Assembly (NCBI GenBank): GCA_037043235.1
Contig: JAWRVZ010000024.1
Location: 4,192,501 to 4,256,500 of the forward strand
DNA from: Rhodeus uyekii
Taxonomy: Eukaryota > Chordata > Actinopteri > Cypriniformes > Acheilognathidae
DNA: 64,000 bases
Reading direction: 5' to 3'
The translations under genes and the position numbers were made by a program. Positions 55,661 to 64,000 of this stretch are shown one piece after another. The notes beneath the pieces were generated by a model that was given only the letters and a program-made list of their open reading frames with translations, did not search any database and was not told the origin of the DNA. Position 1 is the first letter of the stretch; each line of letters starts with the position of its first letter.

Positions 55661-56730
55661 TGACTTCACCGACCCTTGCAATTTGTATTTGAGAATAAAT
55701 AAAATGGCAGTAACTTTTTGTTTTTTTGTGTTTCATGCTCTTCAAGGTGTATCTCGTCCTGCGGTTGGTAAATGTGTGGCGGTGTCTCGGCTCGTTTGTT
55801 TTGGTTCATCTCACGGGTTGATTGTGTCTCAGACTGTGACTGCAGAGCTGGAGAACTCCCGTGAGACGGCCGTGTGTAAGAGAGGGTTAAAAACAAAGCG
55901 TGATGAAACTCTCTCCCTTGAGGAGAAATCAATTAGCATCTCCCCTCGACACAAACTTGCATGGTGCAAAGACAAGCAATCGTTTACGCAATCTTTCACG
56001 CTGTGACAACAGACTGCGGCTCTGATTTAATGATGCTTTGTCCTTGAGTTAATCAGATAGCTTTCAGGCGTTTTTATTGATCATGTAAAGGTGGACATCT
56101 GCAATTATGAAAGTGTTTAGCACTATATTAACAGTGACACTTGTTCTTTCCTCTTATCTGGTTCAAACAGTGTTGGTTTAGGAAGCAAGCGATCGGAGCG
56201 CATGCAGATTTCCTAACTGGATGCATGATGGTAGTTGCATGCGCTGCTGCTGCTATGGCGTCTTCCTCTCCTAAGGTGCCTTCACCCAGGTGACCCCGGT
56301 CTCTAAGCAACCAAGCACAGCACTATTTGGCAATGAGAGGATTGCATGTGATTGCAACAGGGGTTGGTGTGTTGTGGGAGGGCGGCCAGCGCGGCCCCAG
56401 CCTCTATTATTCATCCTGGAGAGTCCAAAGCTTGAGAACGGGGATCTCTGGAGTCACAATTACAAAGCAACGACTATCTGATGCAATAGAGCAATCAGCA
56501 GCCGCGGTGTGTGAGACGACGAAGGGAAAATCGGACACCTCTCATGTTACAAAGAGAAACTTGAGCTGGATCATGTTGAACTGGTACAGAATATGTCAAT
56601 AATGGTGTGTGGTTAAAAACGAGCATCATTACGAATGCTCGTGCTTTCCTGCCTGATATGCAAAAACATTTCAATATTCAAATGAGTTACAACAGCATCA
56701 CTGAGCCTTTTTGTGAATGTGAATGGAGAT
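55660..56730. other. Intergenic stretch, possibly regulatory, no gene
   Basis: A GC-richer region without repeat family matches that I recognise. The 107-residue frame at 55683-56006 has no known domain and no splice context. A 7-bp-arm hairpin cgagcatcattacgaatgctcg lies at about 56620-56641. Could hold enhancers of plekha7, but nothing shows it directly. Confidence 0.35.
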
Positions 56731-56734
56731 ATTT

Positions 56735-57240
56735 AGGATTTGTTGTGTGTGTGTACCTAGTATTACCTGTATTATGGGACCAAAGGTCCCTGCAAGGAAA
56801 GTAATACCAGGAAATGTTGACCTTATGGGGACTTTTTTTTTGGTTCACATGAGGAAAACAGCTTATAAATCAAATATAAAACTTATATGTATAGTATGAT
56901 TATTACCATACAACAATCCAATGCATAGTTTATACAATATAAAAATCATTCCCTGTGTGCGTGTGCATGTACAATTTTGGCTATATTTGAGAGGGTCAAA
57001 TTTCATCACTTATATTGTAAAATATTATAACAATTAACTAGTGAGACACTTCACTGGTCACACCAGCTAAAAGGGCGTATAAATCGTCTGAAACATGTTT
57101 GTATTTAAATCTGTTATTCTGTGATGGGTTGGTTCAGGGGTCGGGATCGGGTTAAACCATAGAAAATACATAACCTGATATAAAATCAATGGAAGTTATA
57201 CAATGTCCTCACTAACATAGTGAAACGTGTTTGTGTTACG
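56735..57240. mobile_element. Dispersed fish repeat
   Basis: Phrases accttatggggac, cacatgaggaaaacagcttataaatc, ggttcaggggtcgggatcggg and atacaatgtcctcactaacatag are typical of a repeat seen throughout cyprinid genomes. Ends not precise. Confidence 0.55.
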
Positions 57241-57313
57241 TATTTATTCTGGTCAAAACGCTGTCAGTAAGATTTGTATTTTTGAATTAATTTAATGTTT
57301 AATGTGCTTCTTA

Positions 57314-59143
<1,830 letters not shown>

Positions 59144-59518
59144 GTATTAGGCCAATTACACTGGCAAAATGACCTAAAAAATGTTAAACTAGCTTTAATG
59201 TGTATAAATATATTATTGTGTAAAGCTATTTATTTTGATCTTTTTATTTTGTATTTTACACTTTCATCTATTTTAGGACACATCACAGTCTAGTACTGTA
59301 TATGCCAATGAATAAATCATATAGAAAGTTATCCTTGTTCTGAAAAAACAAAGAGAGCAGAACCTACTGACTAAAATAGCAATTTTCCTTTCATATAAGT
59401 GGGATTTGAATGGCATTTAACACTTCTATTTATGTGATTCATGTGGTAAATGTGTCTGATTTATTCAAAAGTCAAATGGACTGAATCAACTCATCTAAAT
59501 TAGAGTATCAAAGGTAAT

Positions 59519-59569
59519 TTCAGGGTGATTGAGGCATTGTTTGCCATTGAGAGCCTCAATCACCCTGAA
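59519..59569. repeat. Perfect 17-bp inverted repeat
   Basis: Arms ttcagggtgattgaggc (59519-59535) and gcctcaatcaccctgaa (59553-59569) with a 17-nt loop, followed by a second tcaccct. Confidence 0.9.
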
Positions 59570-59759
59570 TCACCCTAAGTGGATCAAGTGGAAATAAGCA
59601 AAAACAACTGCACAATATATATTGTTTTATTGTACATTTATAATAATAAGGAACTGTGAACTCCACAGGCAGGCTGCCAAGTCTGTGCAACAGATGGTGT
59701 GAAAACAGTTAAAAATATGGAAAAATATACATTTATATTTGTATCATACAGACTTGGCA

Positions 59760-60860
59760 ATCCTGACTACAGGCTTTACTGAATCTATGCATGCATAAAT
59801 AAGTAAACGAATGAATGCATGCATGTATGAATAACTGAATGAATGCACACATGAATGAATGAATAAATAAATGAATGCACACATGAATTAATGAATGAAT
59901 GAATCCATAAATAAGTAATGTATGATAAATGTATGAATGCATGTATGTATGAATGCACACATGAATTAATTAATGAATTCATATATGAATGACTGAATGA
60001 ATGCACTCATGAATGAATGAATAAAGGAATGAATGCATGCATGTATGTATTACTGAATGCACACATGAATTAATGAATGATGCATGAATTAATAAATGTA
60101 TGAATGACTGAATGAATCCATAAATAAGTAAAGAAATGAATGCATGCATGCATAAATGTATGAATGCATGTATGAATGCACACATTAATTAATGAAATAA
60201 TGTATGAATGACAATGAATACACACATGAATTAATGTATGAATGACTGAATTAATGAATCCATGTATGTATGAATGCACAAATGAATGATTGCATGAATG
60301 AGTACATGTATGAATGACTGACTGAATGAATGAATGCACACATGAATTCATGTATGAATGAATCCATGAATAAGTAAAGGAATGAATGCACACATGAATT
60401 AATGAATGAATTAATGTATGATTTAATGACTGAATGAATGCACACATGAATGAATGAATGCATGCACACATGAATTAATGAATTAATAATTGCATGCATG
60501 AATGTATGAATCCATGTATATATGAATGAATGCACACATGAAGGAATGAATGAATAAATGCAAAAATGACTGAATTAATGAATCCATGTATATATGAATG
60601 AATGCACACATGAAGGAATGAATGAATACATGCAAAAATAACTGAATTAATGAATCCATGTATATATGAATGAATGCACACATGAAGGAATGAATGAATA
60701 CATGCAAAAATAACTGAATTAATGAATCCATGTATATATTAATGAATGCACACATGAAGGAATGAATGAATACATGCAAAAATGACTGAATTAATGAATC
60801 CATGTATATATGAATGAATGCAAACATGAATGAATGAATGAATGAATGAATGCTTTGAAA
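59760..60860. repeat. 1.1-kb GAAT-based satellite with a 72-bp higher-order unit
   Basis: Built from gaat/gcat/gtat tetramers. In the right part the phrase ccatgtatatatgaatgaa starts at 60512, 60584, 60656, 60728 and 60800, an exact 72-bp period, with gcacacatgaaggaatgaat inside. The many His/Ser/Ile-rich frames on the minus strand are artefacts. Confidence 0.95.
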
Positions 60861-61069
60861 AACATGCATAGGGCAAATTGAGCTAATTTGAGCACCAATC
60901 ACTAAACTTAAATATCTACATACAGGCAAGTTTTGGCTAAATCTGTTTTGGATGTAGACATAATATATATGTATTCCATATGCGATTCCAAATGCTTTAG
61001 GACGACAGTCTCCACTGTAAGGAATTTCTGTTTTCTGTCGGCCAAGCTTATTCACCGAAAGCCAAGCGC

Positions 61070-61173
61070 AAAGTTAGCCCTCCCCTTTAATCGCCTTTTG
61101 CCCGAGCGCTGATCGCGACAGAGGAGGACAGAGAGGGAATGAGAGGCGGACAGGAGGACTTCACACGGGAATA
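61070..61173 (+). promoter_or_regulatory. plekha7: Probable plekha7 promoter and 5' leader
   Basis: CpG-rich sequence (gcccgagcgctgatcgcgac, cggacaggagg) just upstream of the start codon at 61174. The transcription start was not located. CpG richness continues through exons 1-3. Confidence 0.5.
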
Positions 61174-61596
61174 ATGGCGGCGCCGCTCCGGCGGGACACC
61201 TTACCTGAGAACAGCTCTTACGGGGTGTGCGGGGACGGAAGGGTCTTTTTCATTGAGTGAGGATACATGCTTACTTTTGCATTAGAAAGAGTCTCTTTCT
61301 CATAGCGTTCGACTGTTTTCCAGCGCATTGCATCGCTAACAGGTGGTTTGTTTCCCGGCAGCGAGGAGACGCGCAGCACCTCCTGGCTTCATCCCCGCAC
61401 CGGAGAACCGGTCAACTCCGGACACATGATCCGCTCCGGTCAGCGCCTCTCCACATCCCACTACTTTAACCTAGTGTCGCAGAGGCAAAACAGAGCGCTA
61501 AAAGTTTCCTAAACGTGCTGTTTTCCCTCTTCTCTCAGATCTGCCCTCAGGATGGGAGGAAGGCTTTACGAAGGAAGGCGCGAGTTTCTTCATTGA
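61174..61596 (+). CDS. plekha7: PLEKHA7, first three coding exons (gene continues past the window)
   Basis: Exons 61174-61256, 61362-61438 and 61539-61596 join in frame and encode about 72 residues: MAAPLRRDTLPE..., SYGVCGDGRVFFI, TSWLHPRTGEPVNSGHMIRS and DLPSGWEEGFTKEGASFFI. This matches the tandem WW domains at the start of human PLEKHA7, a scaffold at adherens junctions that binds p120-catenin and, through the WW domains, PDZD11. Both WW domains are cut by an intron at the same point (FFI-D, attga|gtgag). Introns 1 and 2 are only about 100 bp. WW1 has Ser (AGC) where the first signature Trp is expected (LPENSSYG against LPEHWSYG in human), while WW2 keeps its Trp. PH domain and later exons lie beyond 64000. 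Confidence 0.9.
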
Positions 61597-62439
61597 GTGA
61601 GTAATGTTTATGGCGGGTCACAGGTGGGATGAATATGGCTGGGCTTAGGCTCACTTGTGCACAGGGAAAAGTGAATATTAAGGATTGTGCGCGAGAGACA
61701 TCAAAGGTAAGCTGCGCGGTTATTGTCTATTACAAGTGCAAAGTCTGCGGATCAGGACAGCGGGACACGCCCCTCTTTTAAAGGAACACACACCGTTCAA
61801 CAAGTGCTGACAATTATAATTAGCATAACACTCGTTTACTGTATGCTAAAACAGCTCAAGTTGCGATTGTACTTAGTTTACATAGTTTACGAATAAAGAT
61901 GATTCCCTCGTAACAAAAGAATGTTCTAAGAACGTTTCGCAAACGTTCCCATGAAGTTCTGAAAATGAAAGTTCCATTCAGAATGTCCAGAATGTTTTTA
62001 TTTAAATTCTGTGTCATGCAAATATTAATGGAGCATTCCATGTGATCATATTGTAAACGTTATTGACCGTTGCTTTAGAACGTTCTCTGAACATCCTGAA
62101 ACAAGAAGTAACATTTAAAAGTTAAATGTAATGTCAGATGAACGTTTCATGAACAATGTGTCAAAGTTATGTATCAAAACTTTTGTTAACATTACAACCT
62201 TCCCAGAACATTATTTTGTGTTCAAATCATTAAAAAAAGTCTTTACGAGTTGAATGCAAATAAACGGCACCACAAAGTCGTGAATATGAGTTGGAAACCC
62301 TGGATTTAAAAAAAACCCTGATCTTTATGAGTGTTTACCATTTAATTTACATTGTCAGGGTCTAGAAGCAGAGTTTAAAAACCTTGCTGTGTTCTTGTGT
62401 AGTTAATTGAGAGAAGACACACCGACGGAAGTGACTCTA

Positions 62440-62550
62440 ATGCACGTCAGGGGTGGGCAAACTATTTGTCTTGCGGCGGGCCACATTCGGCGGGCCGGAT
62501 TAAAAAGCCCAACGGGCCGGATATGTAGTTTGCCCACCCCTGATGCACGT
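62440..62550. mobile_element. 95-bp hAT MITE with perfect target duplication
   Basis: The element 62448-62542 begins caggggtgggcaaacta and ends tagtttgcccacccctg, a perfect 17-bp inverted repeat. Identical 8-bp duplications atgcacgt flank it (62440-62447 and 62543-62550). Too short to code anything. Confidence 0.95.
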
Positions 62551-62784
62551 AAACACGACTTCGACTTTCCAGCTTGTAAATACAAACGTTGTCACCATTA
62601 GCCAAAGTTCTGAGAACGTTCCCTGTTAGCTGGGAACGCAAGTGTGAAGGGCTTTGTGGAAATGGTTCACATGCATGTGTTTGCTGACTTCTACAGATGT
62701 GCTGATACACTATAAATCAGTGGTTCTCAAGGTGCGATCACATTAGCGAAATTTCACATGCAAAAAAAGGTAAAAAAGCGACAT

Positions 62785-62990
62785 GAAGTGAGGCTAAGTA
62801 TTGTAACCCATACTCGGAATTAGTCCTCTGCATTGAGCCCATCCAAGTTAGTGCACAAACATTAGGAGCAGTGAGTAGTGAAGACACACACACACACACA
62901 CACACACCTGGAGCAGCCATTTTGCTGTGGCGCCTGGAGAGTGATTGGTGGTTAGATGCCTTGCTCTGACAATCGAGCCATATGCCATAT
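62785..62990. repeat. Dispersed fish repeat
   Basis: Phrases gtaacccatactcggaatt, ctctgcattgagcccatcc, a (CA)n run, cctggagcagccattttgctg and ggttagatgccttgctc belong to a common fish repeat. Non-coding. Confidence 0.65.
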
Positions 62991-63835
62991 TCTTTTACCA
63001 AGCGCATCCCTTAAACCCATAAGTTTGTTTTGTGCCAGTCTTGTTATCTTGTCTCGTTCTGCACATCTGATGGTACATTTGATTTCTCATATCTTCAGAG
63101 TTGGCTCAGCGCCTAAGAATTAATTGAAGAATAGAAACTCTGAATTAACCTAGTGGGAGTGACTGTCTAGATTTGTGCCGCATAAAGTGCTGATTTGGGG
63201 ATGCGTTTGCTATAAAGCTGCAGGTGGTTGATCAGAACAAAGATAATGAGGATATGTTTGCAGTCAGAACTGAATCTTGAGTATGAAAGAGCAAAGGACG
63301 CTCAGCCTGCAGAACTGTGTTTGCTGACAAATCCAGAATGCATCACATGACACCACGCGCCAGTCTGTTTGAGGATCTTGCATGGGTGGAGATAAACAGG
63401 ATGCAAAAGTGACTTGCTACTGTAGACTGACACTGTACAGTACGCAAAGCAGAATGAAACAAAGGTAGATGTGCATTGTAATTGATCGATTGATTGATTT
63501 TTTTTGTTTGTTTTTCCCAAGAGTTCCACAGCTTCAGCCTGACCCTAAATTTCAAGCGAAAACCACAGCCTGTTCATCCTTTTATGATCAACTAAAAACG
63601 GACGCTTTTGGCTGTTCTTTTACACAACAACTGTGTTTTGAGGGCCTGAAAATACAAAATGCTAGATTTGAAAATTATATTAAATTGTCTGAAAACAAAA
63701 CTGTGGTTCATATACTGTCTAAATATGTTCTATTTTTGTAAATAAGAGTAAGAGTATAAACTATATATAATCACATCTTTAATTATTATTTGTTTTACAT
63801 TTGTATCATTAGTTATTTAAGTAAGTTGAAACCCA

Positions 63836-63953
63836 TGAAAAGGTCATGGGTTCGATTCCCAGGTAAAGCAAGAACTTATTAGAATATCAATGTGTTTCTT
63901 GAATGCAAACGCAAGTCGCTTTGGATAAAAGCGTCTACCAAATGCAGAAATGT
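63836..63953 (+). mobile_element. tRNA-derived SINE (5' truncated)
   Basis: Begins aaaaggtcatgggttcgattccca (B-box), then gcaagaacttattagaatatcaatgtg and caagtcgctttggataaaagcgtctaccaaatgcagaaatg. Confidence 0.85.
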
Positions 63954-64000
63954 ACCGTATTTTCCCGCATATAACCCGCAGGGTTATACCAGATTTTACA
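63954..64000 (-). mobile_element. ATAACCCGC-family element, cut by the window end
   Basis: Begins accgtattttcccgcatataacccgc, the same end as copy B at 37519 and in the same orientation. The rest lies outside. Confidence 0.85.

Larger units (their letters stand above)
61597..64000 (+). other. plekha7: plekha7 intron 3 (partial)
   Basis: Starts with donor gtgagt. No further plekha7 exon was recognised to the window end. It contains a hAT MITE, a dispersed repeat, a SINE and the start of an ATAACCCGC-family element. Confidence 0.7.

Noticed and set aside
55683..56006. 107-residue open frame downstream of the PPP1R15 gene
   Set aside because: No domain, no homologous text I recognise and no splice partners. 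Part of it starts in a repeat.
59733..61055. Several 70-190-residue minus-strand frames rich in His, Ser and Ile
   Set aside because: They translate the GAAT-type satellite. The same words appear in shifted frames, and there is no start context, domain or splice signal.

Overview
The window is nuclear DNA of a teleost fish, most likely a cyprinid. The evidence is split vertebrate genes with GT-AG introns, tRNA-derived SINEs, an L2-type LINE end, many hAT, Tc1 and Tigger-like inverted-repeat elements, long (TA)n and (CT)n tracts, and a fish-type PIM-like kinase. No bacterial, organellar or viral genes were seen.

Layout. 0-9.6 kb: a MITE carrying a 51-bp satellite, a rearranged block (inverted and direct copies of the same DNA around an L2 LINE end), and the likely promoter and first intron of pik3c2a. 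9.7-41.2 kb, plus strand: the complete coding part of pik3c2a, 32 coding exons that join in frame into about 1695 residues, with introns full of transposons. 45.0-49.2 kb, minus strand: a seven-exon PIM-like kinase gene (about 737 residues) with a predicted lipidated N-terminus and a long acidic 15-residue repeat region. 52.3-54.8 kb, plus strand: a three-exon PPP1R15-type eIF2alpha-phosphatase regulatory subunit (459 residues) with two upstream ORFs. 54.8-61.1 kb: intergenic DNA with MITEs and a 1.1-kb satellite. 61.2 kb to the end, plus strand: the first three coding exons of plekha7, which continues past the window.

How the genes relate. Class II PI3K-C2alpha makes PI(3)P and PI(3,4)P2 in endocytosis. 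PPP1R15 brings PP1 to phosphorylated eIF2alpha. PLEKHA7 is an adherens-junction scaffold. They do not form one pathway, but their order is informative. In mammals PIK3C2A lies near PLEKHA7, and PIK3C2B-PPP1R15B-PLEKHA6 form the paralogous cluster. The PPP1R15 gene here, between pik3c2a and plekha7, therefore looks like the member of that cluster missing from mammalian 11p15.

Most notable points: the extra PPP1R15 ohnolog with uORFs, the divergent PIM-like kinase with its repeat linker, an inverted transposon pair flanking six kinase-domain exons of pik3c2a, the rearranged 5' flank of pik3c2a, and loss of a signature Trp in PLEKHA7 WW1. All alignments were done by eye, and family comparisons rely on recalled features of the human proteins.
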